A stretch of DNA of 64,000 nt from Anaeramoeba flamelloides (taxonomy: Eukaryota; Metamonada; Anaeramoebidae). The notes under the pieces were generated by a model that saw only the letters and a program-made list of their open reading frames with translations, made no database searches and was not told the DNA's origin. Made by a program: the position numbers and the translations under genes. The stretch's first letter is position 1, and each line of letters begins with the position of its first letter. Positions 36,116 through 46,361 of this stretch are shown piece after piece. The stretch lies in contig JANTQA010000072.1 in assembly GCA_027625915.1 (NCBI GenBank), forward strand, positions 2,232,001 through 2,296,000. Reading direction: 5' to 3'.

Positions 36116-37975
36116 ATGACAAACCACTTAATCAACAAACTCTTACAAAACAGACACACAGACACAACTAACGATCAAGAGGAAGAAAATGAATATTCAC
36201 AGCTTGAAGAATTAAATCTTCTTGACGAAATGAATATTTTTACCGAACAGCAAGACTCTTCTCCATATAGTGATTTTGGATTTGAAGACTCAACAGAAAT
36301 GGATCCTTTGTCCCCAGAATTTGGTTTAAGTGAATTAAATCATATGAGCAATGAAGAAACAAAAGAAACACAAGTAACACAAGGAACAGGATCAACAGAA
36401 GAGACACAACAAAAGAAAAATAACGATAATAAAGCACAAAAGAAAAGAAGATATGTTGTTTATAAAAAAAAAATCAAAAAAAGAAAAAGAAAACCAAGGG
36501 ACATTTTGAACTTGAGCTTTAAAAAATATTACAAACCAAAAAAACAAACCAAAAAAACGAAAAAGCCAACAATTGATCCACTTTTAAAAAGGAAAAAAGA
36601 ACTTGAAAGGAACCGACTTAATGCCAAAAGGAGCCGAGATCGAAAAAAGCAATATTTACAAAATTTAGAAAACGAAACAAGCCATTTAAAAAAGAAAACG
36701 AACGATTTAACAAAGAAAACGAACAATTTAACCAAGAAAGTTGATGATTTGACAAATATCAATGCGCAATTAATGAACCAAATCGAAAAATTAAAAAGCA
36801 TCTTCCAATTTAGCTTCAAAACCGAGAATTTGGATCAAATTATTAGTGACGAACAAACTTTTGCAAATTTTGAAAACGCAATCAAGAAATCGGAACATTT
36901 CCCAATTGAAATAAACACAAACAAAAAACAAACCATAAAACAACAAAAGCAAATGCAAATCCAAGTTGGTGATCAAATAATTGAAGAAAGTGCGAGTCTC
37001 AGAATAAAAAACGAAAAGGAAGAACAACCAAATCAAGCAGTTGGAAATTGGGCGAGTTGGAACGATTTAGATCAAACATCAGGATTTGATTTAAATACTC
37101 AAAATAACCTTGGGGCGGAAATTTCGGAATACATCCAAGAAGGGAAAGATCAAAAAAGTGAAAAAGATAAAGATTACGGTAATGATGAAAAAGATGAAGA
37201 AGAGGAAGAAGAAGAGGAGGAGGAGGAAGAGGAAGAGGAAGAGGAAGAGGAAGAGGAAGAAGAAGAAGAAGAAGAACAAAATAGCAATAATAACGGAAAT
37301 CAGCAAAATGACACAAATAAAAAAGATGCAGAAGAAGAATCCAAAAAAGAAGAAAAACAAACAAAGGGAGGCGAAACGAAAGAAGACGATAATGATAATT
37401 TTGATACATGGGAGATCTTAAATGATCTTTTCTATCAAGATATTTTACCAGTTAACTTTGATAAATTATCAAGGAATGATTTAGTTAAATTACATAAAGA
37501 CAATTATTATTCAAAACTTAATATTTCAAATCATGATGCATTGCAAAGCACACACACCTTTGCGGTCTTTTTTGTTATTAACATTTATTTTAATTATCAC
37601 CTTTCACTTCCCGGAATTCGAAATCATAACCATAACCATAACCATAACCATAATCAAAACCCAGCAAAATTATCACATAATAATAACAACAATCCTAAGA
37701 TCAACTTCAATAATGCACTGTCTTCCTTATCGTCATCCAAAACACCAAACGAATGGGCAGTCACAATTCAACAACTTATTTTTTCCCTAATTGGTGACTA
37801 TTTATTAAACAATTTATTAAATAACGTTGAAGAGAATTATACACCAGCAAAACAAAAAACCCAAAAAGACATCCAAAAAGAGAAATATGATCAAATTGAA
37901 GATAAAACAAGATTTGAGCCTTCTGAAATGTTAGTAAAGGTTTTTGATTATTTTAATCATGATAAAAAAGAATAA
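36116..37975 (+). CDS. bZIP transcription factor, 619 aa
   Basis: Start chosen at the ATG in GAAAAATGACAAAC; the frame extends 21 bp upstream only through a GTG. The N-terminal 80 residues are acidic with a possible activation region (SPYSDFGFEDSTEMDPLSPE). A very basic stretch at about 115-150 (KKKIKKRKRKPRD) is a likely nuclear localisation signal. The basic region has the bZIP signature NRLNAKRSR, with Asn166, Ala170, Ser173 and Arg174. A leucine zipper of about six heptads follows to about 225. A poly-Glu run spans about 360-386, and an Asn-His alternation lies near 502-515. The final 190 residues look helical but match no domain I know. It should bind DNA as a dimer; targets are unknown. 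No intron was needed. Confidence 0.88.
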   Translation: MTNHLINKLLQNRHTDTTNDQEEENEYSQLEELNLLDEMNIFTEQQDSSPYSDFGFEDSTEMDPLSPEFGLSELNHMSNEETKETQVTQGTGSTEETQQKKNNDNKAQKKRRYVVYKKKIKKRKRKPRDILNLSFKKYYKPKKQTKKTKKPTIDPLLKRKKELERNRLNAKRSRDRKKQYLQNLENETSHLKKKTNDLTKKTNNLTKKVDDLTNINAQLMNQIEKLKSIFQFSFKTENLDQIISDEQTFANFENAIKKSEHFPIEINTNKKQTIKQQKQMQIQVGDQIIEESASLRIKNEKEEQPNQAVGNWASWNDLDQTSGFDLNTQNNLGAEISEYIQEGKDQKSEKDKDYGNDEKDEEEEEEEEEEEEEEEEEEEEEEEEEEEQNSNNNGNQQNDTNKKDAEEESKKEEKQTKGGETKEDDNDNFDTWEILNDLFYQDILPVNFDKLSRNDLVKLHKDNYYSKLNISNHDALQSTHTFAVFFVINIYFNYHLSLPGIRNHNHNHNHNHNQNPAKLSHNNNNNPKINFNNALSSLSSSKTPNEWAVTIQQLIFSLIGDYLLNNLLNNVEENYTPAKQKTQKDIQKEKYDQIEDKTRFEPSEMLVKVFDYFNHDKKE

Positions 37976-38221
37976 TGAATAAATTGAATACTTTTTTCTT
38001 CCTTCTTTCCTCTTATTATTATTTTTTTAATTTTATTAATTTTATTTTATAATTGTTGATTTTTTTTTAGGTTAAAATAAAATTTAAAAAAAAAAATTTT
38101 TTCGTCTTTTGGTTATTTTTATTGCTTATTGTTGTTTTATTTATTGTTGAGAATATTGTAGGCATAACAACCAATTTTAAAACCTTTTTTTTTTTTTTTT
38201 TTTTTTGGTTTACTGCTTCAC

Positions 38222-38640
38222 ATCACTAGTATGAAAAAATAAAATTCTAAATTCCAAGTTAGACAAACCGATTAGTACAATATTCACTAACCTTAATCAT
38301 TTCATCCTTGTTAATCGAGTTTATTCACAATATAACCAACATTCCAGTTCTGAATAATCTTGAGGGTGTTGTATTTATTGTTGTTAATAGTACTAAGGTT
38401 TTTTAAAAGTCTCTAGTCAAGAAAAAAAGGTCTATTTCGTGGTAAAAATTTTTAAATGGATGTGACAATGAATTTTCTTTAAACTCAACTTTAGGATATT
38501 TTTTTTTTGAAGAGCTAATAACAAAGGGCTTTGAAAACACCCCACTCATCGTAAAATACTCAATTATTGAAAAAAAAAAAAAAAACCCTGACAAATATTC
38601 TGTGTCCTAGAGTGCCTAGGTTTTCCAATATCCAAAAGAA
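38222..38640 (+). repeat. 430-bp dispersed repeat, copy 1
   Basis: It aligns in direct orientation with 58597-59012. Shared blocks are AAGTTAGACAAA, TATTCA followed by TAACC, GTTTATTCA with ATAATATAA-like sequence, TTTTTTAAAAGT, and a common end AGAGTGCCTAGGTTTTCC preceded by a GTCC motif. A reverse copy lies at 34330-34765. No coding frame was seen. Confidence 0.65.
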
Positions 38641-38690
38641 TAGAGAGAAATCTTTATAATTGCTCAATTCTTTTAAATACTGGAAAAGCA
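38616..38690. repeat. Hairpin foldback unit
   Basis: The arm AGGTTTTCCAATATCCAAAA is mirrored by TTTTAAATACTGGAAAAGC. Similar hairpins lie at 54810-54886 and 58983-59054, always joined to a GTGCC(T)TAGG motif. Confidence 0.65.
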
Positions 38691-39164
38691 TATATGTTTA
38701 TTTTTTTTATTTTTGTTTGGATCAAAAATTAAATGTATTTTGAGTTTATTTTAGAAAATCTGGAAAACATAACGCCTTTTTTTTTTAATTTATGGAATGA
38801 ACCGAAAATTTCTTAAATTTTCAGTTTATTTCAAAAAACAAAAAAAAACCTAACAAAAACTCAAAAACAAAAAAATTTTTTTCAATTTTGTCCTTTATTT
38901 TAAAGTATAAATAGAAGTAAATTAACGAAAGTATTGATCATTTTTTATGGATCTCCCCTTCCTACGAAAAAGATAAATTATTTTTTCATAACTAACTAAA
39001 ATAATTAAATCTTAATGAAATAATTTTCAACTGTGATAGTTAAAGACTATTTTTATTAATTAATAATCGTGAAATCTGTGATGTTACGCTTAAATTTATG
39101 AAAGAAAATTGAAATTTAAGGGCATCTAGAATGTAAATTACACTTCTTCCTCAATAAAAAAAAA

Positions 39165-39420
39165 AAAAAAAAATTGTTGAAATTTCACTTAAAAAATTAT
39201 TAATCGATCAAATGATTCGATACAATCAATTAATTGTAGGGGTATTTTCCTATTTAACAAACCCAATATCAATCTTCAATCAAACTAAGAAAAAATTTCC
39301 AGATCTAACGAACGTGATTATGTAACTGGTAAAAAGGGAATAAAAACAAAAAAAAAACACCCAACAAATGAAATAATTGTAAAAATAAAAATTATTTCAA
39401 AATTGAATGTAAAGAACAGT
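39165..39420 (+). repeat. Diverged 250-bp dispersed repeat, copy 2
   Basis: Partner of 105-360 in direct orientation; see that entry for shared blocks. Confidence 0.5.
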
Positions 39421-39568
39421 ATTTCTATTTTTTCTCTGTTTAATCATTGTTCAAAATAAACAAATTTAGTTTAGAATGTTATAAAATACCCACAAATTAA
39501 ATTGAATCGATTTTGCACTCAAAAAACCAATTTGGTTTAAATTGGAGAAATTAAAATATTTTGGAATA

Positions 39569-39746
39569 TTAAGGGACTAGTCTCTATTAAATTTTTTTTA
39601 CCTAAATTTAAAATAGATTGAGAAAATTTTTTGCTAATTACTTAGATTTGAAAGACCCTATTTATTTTCATATTAAACTTTTTTTGAGATAAGGAATTGG
39701 TATTTAGTAATTGGTCAAAAAAAAATAATAGAGGCTAGTCCCTTAA
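39569..39746. mobile_element. 178-bp MITE with about 25-30-bp terminal inverted repeats
   Basis: The left end is TTAAGGGACTAGTCTCTATT. The right end read on the minus strand is TTAAGGGACTAGCCTCTATT, which differs at one position in this stretch. Both termini begin TTAAGGG, so a TTAA target with short inverted repeats, as in piggyBac-type elements, is possible but unproven. Confidence 0.75.
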
Positions 39747-40083
39747 ATAAGTAAAAGATTGTTTTTTTTTTGTTCTGAAAATAAGATTTTTTCGAAATTG
39801 AGAATCCTTTGAAATCTTTCTTGTTAATTGAATTTTTTGTCATTGGAATCATATGAAACTGAATTATGTTTGGTTGCATTTTTAAGATTGATAATCTTTG
39901 AGTCTTTTTTATTTGGATAATTAATTTTTTGTCTTTGAGATCCTATCAAAATTTTTTTAGGTTGCCGCTCTGGAAATAAAATTAGACAACGTTTTTAATT
40001 GGGAACATTAATAGATCCTGGCAACGAAAAGTAAAATCAATTAAAAGAAGAAACCAATTAACTTGAAATAATAATCCATTAGA

Positions 40084-40305
40084 GTGATCAAAATAATTTG
40101 TACACAACAACTATAATGCATGTTTCAAAATATAATCTGTTCCTTTTTTTTCTTCTTGTTCCAATGTAACATCCAATTTACTACCCAATTGTATACCTAA
40201 GCACAAATCAATTTTGAAAGTAAACCCCTTGATATTTTTAGCAAAATTTAAATTAGGAATGTAATTAGTATAAAATTTTTCCTAATAATCTGAATTTTTT
40301 TGAAA
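40084..40305 (-). mobile_element. LINE 3'-tail fragment, copy B
   Basis: It shares the blocks of copies A and C: GAGTGATCAAAATAATTTG, GCATGTTTCAAAATATAATC, TTCTTCTTGTTCCAATG, CTACCCAATTGTATACC and GATATTTTTAGCAAAATTTA. It is followed by an inverted-repeat element rather than by LINE coding sequence. Confidence 0.6.
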
Positions 40306-40324
40306 ATTTGTGTTTTAGATGATT

Positions 40325-41095
40325 TAAGGGATTAGAATCTACCAAGGAGAAGTCTATGATCAAAGTGTGCTGTCGTTGGGATTAACGAACTTAGTGGTGC
40401 ATGGTTTAAATGTCTCTAAAAATTGATTAGTCCAGAATTAGTAATATTTGTTGATCTCATCAATTAAAAATGATTCGTATATTTATAAAAAACTCAACAA
40501 TTTTAGAAAAAAATCTACATTTCACCACAAATTAAAAGATTGAATTATCAATATTAAGACTCAAAAGTCACAAAATATCTTTCTTAAATTTATTGGTTAA
40601 TTGTTTAATGTTTAAAAAAATAGATTTTTTTAACAACTAATCTACATTTCTCCATAAATTGTTTTGACAAATTATTTTTGAAATATTGGAAATAGATTGA
40701 TATTACTATTAAAATTATGAAAGCAAACAAAACTAATCAGTCTTTGTACTTTTTTTTTTGATCATTATTGAGTTAATCTTTGAAAATACAAAAGTAAAAA
40801 AATATAGTTACTTTTGGAAGTTCTAAATATGAATTACTAAATACCGGAGTACTATTATTTGGAGTTTCTATTTTTAGATTTGGAAGAAATAAAAAAAAAA
40901 ATTTCCAAAATGATATTTTTTATTAGTGATCCTTAGTAAAAAATGTAATAATTTATGTGCAATAGGATTTAAAATAGATTTTTAGAGCTATTTGAGCCAT
41001 AGCACACTAATATCATGTATACCCAATTACAACATACTTTGATTATAGAGAAATCTATGCTGATGTTTATCCCTTAAATTTTCTGTATCAATTCT
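40325..41095. mobile_element. 770-bp element with roughly 200-bp imperfect terminal inverted repeats
   Basis: The left end reads TTTAAGGGATTAGAATCTAC, then GAGAAGTCTATGATCAAAGTG and GCTGTCGTTGGG. The right end on the minus strand reads TTTAAGGGATAAACATCAGC, then TAGATTTCTCTATAATCAAAG and TTGTAATTGGG. The similarity continues inward through a CTCTAAAAAT block to ACTAAGGATCACTAATAAAA. Solo ends occur at 19300-19560 and 48060-48340. No transposase was seen. In layout it separates LINE tail B from block 41370-41580, which are adjacent in copy A, so it looks like an insertion. Confidence 0.65.
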
Positions 41096-41369
41096 GGTTA
41101 TTTTAGGTGATATTAAAAAATAGCAAAAATGTCATTTGGATGACAATTGTTAATTATATAACATTACTGAAAAAAATGATATACAATTTATCTTATCTCT
41201 ATTACTTTTTATTTTTTTGATTGATTCATGATGATATTGTAAAGGTAAGTATGAGGATAATGTAATAAGAGTGTAGGATTAGTTAGTGTATAATAAGTGT
41301 CTTTAAGAACTAAATGTTTCCTGTTGACTTATTTAAGTTGTTTTTTTTTTTTTTTTAAAATTTTCTCTA

Positions 41370-41580
41370 TTTTTTGAGATAAATTTTGTAATTTGATCCT
41401 TTATTTTTAGAATTTCTTTTTAAATAATAGAAATTTAAGAAATTAATACCATATTTAATTCGGGTTTTGTTTTCAATTTCTTTGATAGGTTAATGTATAG
41501 GTCTTATTATAACAAAAAACACATTTTTTATTTTGAAATATGCTTAAAAGTTTTCTGCACACTTATTTTGACAAAAGAAT
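41370..41580 (+). repeat. 220-bp block shared with 18890-19110
   Basis: See the entry at 18890. The 67-codon frame at 41493-41696 overlaps this repeat and is not taken as a gene. Confidence 0.6.
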
Positions 41581-42951
41581 ATTATTTTCCACCAAACCAA
41601 CAAACACAATTTAAATCTACTTTCATATGGAAATTGTTTGTGTGGTTTTGGAGATCACAAAAATTATCAATTTTTTCAAAAATTTTTAATAATTGATCAT
41701 TCAAAAGAAAAACCCCTCCAAAAAGATAGTATTTAAAAAACTGTTATTTGTGTTGAGTCCCCCTTTTTATCTTTATTTATTTATTTTTTTCTTTTATTAA
41801 TTGATCTTACTTTATATTTTCATGCTCTATTAATGTTCATCATTAAAAACAATGTTTAACTTTTTTTCCCTGTTTCACTTTTTTTCCAGAAAGGTTAATT
41901 TGAATTTTGTCATCTAAAATAAGGAAATATAATTTCACAATCCTATTTTTATTGATTTCAAGTCTACACCATAATTTAACAACTTAATTCATGAAACATA
42001 GCTATAGACTTCATTATTCAATATGGAAAGAGGACTTTTCAAATCTTAAAAACAGTAATAGAATCAAAAAAAACACAATTATCTTTTAAAAATTGAATTT
42101 TAATCAGTATAAAAGATCGGACAAGACCTTGAACCAAATAAGAAAGGATCACTGGAGTTTCAGAATTAGTTTGGAACACACCTCCTTAAAAAAATTCATT
42201 TATTCTCTTTTGAAAGAAGAATTCAATTCGAACAAAAACATCTTTCAGTTATATTTTTCGCAAATTAAAACACAATTAAGAAACTAAATTGTTGAAAAAG
42301 CTTTCAAGTACACAAAAACAAATTAATAAAGATTAAAACATTTGAAAAATAAATTCGAACGCACCACTAATCACACGACAAGAATAGCACAATCCATATA
42401 AATACTTTCAAGCCTTTTTCGAACTTTCAGACTGACAGTCTGCAAGATTTCAGTCTCTGATATTCTTTCATATTTTTTCAAATTTCAAATACTTGATACA
42501 AACTTTTGTAAGCCAAAAAAAGGGATAAAAATAATAATTAACAAAAGATAGCATTTTGAATTTAATTGAAATTTTTGAAAGTTATCTAAAAGAAAAATAT
42601 TTGTAAACTTTCAATAACCCGAAACTCTTTTTATGAAAACCAAAAATTGGAAAGTTGTTTAAATTACATGTTTTTAAAAGTTTGACTTGTAAAAACTTTT
42701 AAAGTGAAAGTTGTTGCATTGTGATCTTGTAATTCACTCCAAAATTTGGAACAATTTCAAAAAAACAAAAGTTTTGCTAAGGAAAAAAAGTGACTACAAT
42801 TTTTGCGCTATTCTTGTCGTGCAATTATCTTTTCAAAATCATTTTTTTTTCAAAAAACTAATCTTGGTTGCCCTTTTTCAACAACAAAAAACTTTTTTAC
42901 CAACAACACCAAACAAACACTTCCAAAACACAACAGGTATTTTCTCAGAAA

Positions 42952-43901
42952 ATGTCCAAAAATGATAAAAAAAATGGAAAAAAGAATAAAAAGAATAATA
43001 AAAAAAACAATAAAAAGAACAAAAACCAAAAAGACAATAAAGAGACTGAATCAGCACAATCAAAGGTAATAAAATTACAGGGGAAAATCAAAAAGATTAA
43101 ACAAGAAATCGCGGAATTAGAAAATAACAAGGAATCCTCTGGATTGAACCAAAAATTTGAAAAAACATTGGACAAGTACAAAACAATTATAAACGAAAAC
43201 AATCAATTAAGAAAGCAATTGAAATTAGAAAAAAAGAAATTGGAGGATCTTCAAAAGGAACAAAAAGAACGGGAAAAGTTAGCAGAAAACGAAGAAATCG
43301 ATGAAGAAAAAGATCCCGAATTGGCTGAATTGAATCTGCGCATTCGAAAATTAAAATTTGAAAAAAAAAACCTCAAGGCCTCAAACCAATTGGAATCATT
43401 AAATTTAAAACTTAAAGCATTAAGAGAAAAGTTGAGGCTCAAAAAAAAAGAAAATCGAGACATCCAATGGGAAATCGATGAAGTGAAACAAGAAATTGAA
43501 AAATCGAAAAAAAAAAGACACGAAAAAACAGATGAGATTTTGGCATTGAAAGAAAAAATCCAACAAAAAAAGATCGAATTAAAGGAATTGGAAGAAAAGA
43601 AGCAAAAATTGCAAAACGAAAAGGTCTCCAAAGAAGAGCTTGAAGTGAAGCGCTCCGTCAATGTTCAAAGGCAAAAATTGGTTAATTTGATCAATGAAAA
43701 TAATAGACTTCGAACAGAACTTGAAGAATTGAAAAGTATGCTATCAATTGACGAAAGCTTTGACGATTCTCATAATAGTGAGGTAAGCAAAAGTCCAATT
43801 TTGTTTTCTTTTTTACTTTTTTTTTCTTTAATTAATTGCTTTGGAATTTTTTTTTTAAAAATTAATTCCAATTTCAGTCATTTGACAGAAGCAAGGAATA
43901 A
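42952..43901 (+). CDS. Lys/Glu-rich coiled-coil protein, 284 aa, 2 exons
   Basis: Exons are 42952-43782 and 43878-43901. The donor GAG|GTAAGC and acceptor ATTTCAG are both strong, the junction is phase 0, and the last exon adds SFDRSKE before a stop. The start is the ATG after CTCAGAAA. The first 35 residues are a Lys/Asn-rich basic head (KKNGKKNKKNNKKNNKKNKN). From about 38 to 265 the protein is almost continuously helical with heptad-like Leu/Ile spacing (for example LNLRIRKLKFEKKNLK). The end is acidic and Ser-rich. No catalytic motif is visible. A cytoskeletal or scaffold role is plausible from composition only; I do not recognise the family. Confidence 0.75.
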
Positions 43902-44054
43902 AAATTTGGCAAAATGTTGATCAAATCGTTTGGTTCACTCTTTTAAATTGCAGTTTGAAAGATTTGAAAACTTTTATTACTCACTTTTTCAAATATGGAT
44001 GTAATTGAAATTGATTCCAAAAAGTGGATCAAAAAAAGTTTTTCATTCCTTCCA

Positions 44055-44490
44055 AAAACTGATCTACCGTGATCAATAAAACCTTTGCACAAAATCATAT
44101 AATCCATGTTTCAAAATAAAACTCGTGCCTCTTTTTCTTCTTGTTCCAATGCAGCACCTAATTCACGACCCAATAGTATACCTAGGTTTTAAAATCGATT
44201 TTGAAGGTCAATTCCTTGATATTTTCAGTAAATTTTAAATTATGAGAGGAATTTGTTAAAAAATTTTTCGTAATTTCCTCGATTGTTTAACAAAATTTTT
44301 AATTATTTTGATGATTAAAATTTTTAACAACAAATTTATATCTATTTCTGGATATCCGAAATAAAAAAAATCAATATATCTGGCGTTATTTTTTAATATA
44401 TTAGAAATATTAATTTTTTTTAAAACAGATATCCAGATGTTACGATTATTTTCATAGGCTGGGCAATTCCATAGAAACATAGGCCGGACA
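44055..44490 (-). mobile_element. 5'-truncated LINE copy C: C-terminus of the reverse-transcriptase protein plus 3' tail
   Basis: A minus-strand frame from 44480 to 44256 reads FLWNCPAYENNRNIWISVLK and continues for about 50 residues. FLW(N)CPAYE is the cysteine motif near the C-terminus of many non-LTR retrotransposon ORF2 proteins. The same motif appears in the copy at 54548-55693. The remaining 44280-44055 matches the 3' tails at 18634 and 40084. A short duplication of the CCnGCCTATG segment is visible at the upstream end. The copy is old and non-functional. Clade not assigned. Confidence 0.7.
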
Positions 44491-44519
44491 ATTCCAAAAA
44501 AATAATTTTCTTTATTGAG

Positions 44520-44664
44520 GTTTTTATTTTATCGTGGTTTTATGATTTTTCGCGATAAAGTAGGACTAATCGCGATTTTTTCCGATTGTAGTGCTTTTAT
44601 TGCTAATATTGTGGTTTTATTTCTAATATCGTGATAATACAAGTTATCATCAAAACCTCTATTA
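44520..44664 (-). repeat. End of the 21.4-kb inverted-repeat element family
   Basis: Read on the minus strand it begins AATAGAGGTTTTGATGATAAC and keeps the ATCACGATATTA, ATCGCGATTAGTC and CTTTATCGCGA motifs seen at 21360-21480. It abuts LINE copy C. Confidence 0.65.
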
Positions 44665-46361
44665 TTATTATTTTTTTCTTTAATATGGAGAGATTTTCAA
44701 AAATATTTAAAGAAAAGAAAAAAAAAAACAAAATGAAAAGCAAACTACTTTTTATTTATAAAATTGATTTTATTTTTAAGAAATGATCAGTCAAATGAAA
44801 AGGGTGTTTGAAATATTACCAAAAATACCCGAAAATTTTTTAACCACATAAAAACACGTTATCGGCAACTTATATGATTCCATAATGTCAATATACTCAG
44901 TTTAACGGTAAAATAACAATTTTATTTTCAGAAAAAAATTTTTTTTTTAAAATTTTCTACTTTAAACTACTCTAAAGAGGTTTTGGTACCTTTTGAGTAT
45001 ATTTGTGTAATTGTTTGTACTTATTAGGGTAAGTGTATAGGTCTGTGAGGGTATCATTAAGGGTTGTGTTTGTATGTTTTGGTTAAACCAGTTCCTTTTA
45101 TGGAATGGGAAGTAAAATAAAATTTGGCTTGTGTCACCTTATGTAGGATATGGGTATGTGTTGTACGATTAGATATTACTCGGTTATTTTTGGATTGTAT
45201 TTAAGATTACAAAATTATGGGTAATGATACACAATTAGAAATTTTCTTTTCAAGTACATTTTCTCGATTTAGTTAATACCATTTCGAAATGATCAGAAAT
45301 GTTACAGTCATCCAGGATACTTATTCCTTTCACACAAAATGGGTTGAATACCATTCCCTAAAATTTAAATTTTTTCCAAATTTTGATATTTTCAGAAAAA
45401 AAAATTTTTTCAAAAATAAAAGCCAAATTTACCTTTATACCGAGTATATTGGCACCAATGTTTCATAAAAGTTGTTCAAAAAGTGTTTTTTCGTGGTTAA
45501 AAAATTTTCGAGTATTTTCGATTTTCGGGTATTTTCGGGAATATTTGATGGATTCAAATGAAAATACTGTTTCAGTTATAATTCTTTAACAATAATAATT
45601 TGAAATGTTTTTATTATTTTGGCTTTTGAGGATTCAGAATTTTCAGAAAAATCAAATAAAAAAATTACAACAAAAATTCTTTCTTTATTCAATTTATATT
45701 ACTGTTAATTGATAAATAAATTCAACAATATTAACTTTCAGCTTTCAAAAATAAATATTGAGAAGATCTCAGCAATAATTAATTCTTTATTCGATAAAAT
45801 CTTGTTTTTACTTCGAATTTTCTCTTTTAGAGTAGGGCTTGTATGATTTCTGTAAATCTTCTTTTTTTTAATGTTATATTTTTTTGGGAAAGATGATTGA
45901 AAATTTTGTTCAATTTATTTTCCAATTAATATTAACATAAAAAATTTCCAATTAATCTAAATTCTTGTTATTACAAATATCTTGAAATAAATATTCTTTA
46001 ATATTTTACTAATTTTAAATATTTTTCTTTTTGATTAATTTTTTTTATAAAAAATAAAAATAATAACAAAATCAAAAAAATAATAAACCATCAAAAAAAT
46101 AATAAACAATCAAAAAATAAACCATAAAAACAATAAAAAATATAAAAAAAAATAAAAAAATAGGATAGTAGTGATTTTAGAGGAACAAAAAAAAATAAAA
46201 TTTCGCAATTCAAAGATTTGTTTAGGTAAAACTAGTTACACTTTTAATTTCTTTAATTCAAATAATCATTATATCCTAAAATTTAATAACTTTTTATTTA
46301 ATATTCTTCTGAAAAAAAAAAAAAAAATAGACAAAGGGGAGAAATAGGAGGTGATGAAGAG

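Larger units (their letters stand above)
37976..42951. other. 5-kb intergenic region rich in dispersed repeats
   Basis: In order it holds a 430-bp repeat (38222-38640) ending in a hairpin (38616-38690), a diverged repeat (39165-39420), a 178-bp MITE (39569-39746), a LINE tail (40084-40305), a 770-bp inverted-repeat element (40325-41095) and a shared block (41370-41580). The segment 42000-42290 has two protein-like frames (for example DHWSFRISLEHTSLKKFIYS) without a recognised family or an ATG start. Confidence 0.55.
43902..46361. other. 2.5-kb intergenic region with a LINE fragment and a repeat end
   Basis: It contains LINE copy C with residual coding sequence (44055-44490) and a TIR-family end (44520-44664). 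The segment 44980-45200 is relatively G+T-rich with no recognised content. Just before the RGS gene an A-run followed by ATAG (46315-46330) looks like a 3' splice site and may mark an upstream exon that was not located. Confidence 0.5.

Noticed and set aside
36529-37409. Several minus-strand frames rich in Phe and Leu
   Set aside because: They lie opposite the bZIP basic, zipper and poly-Glu regions and are composition artefacts.
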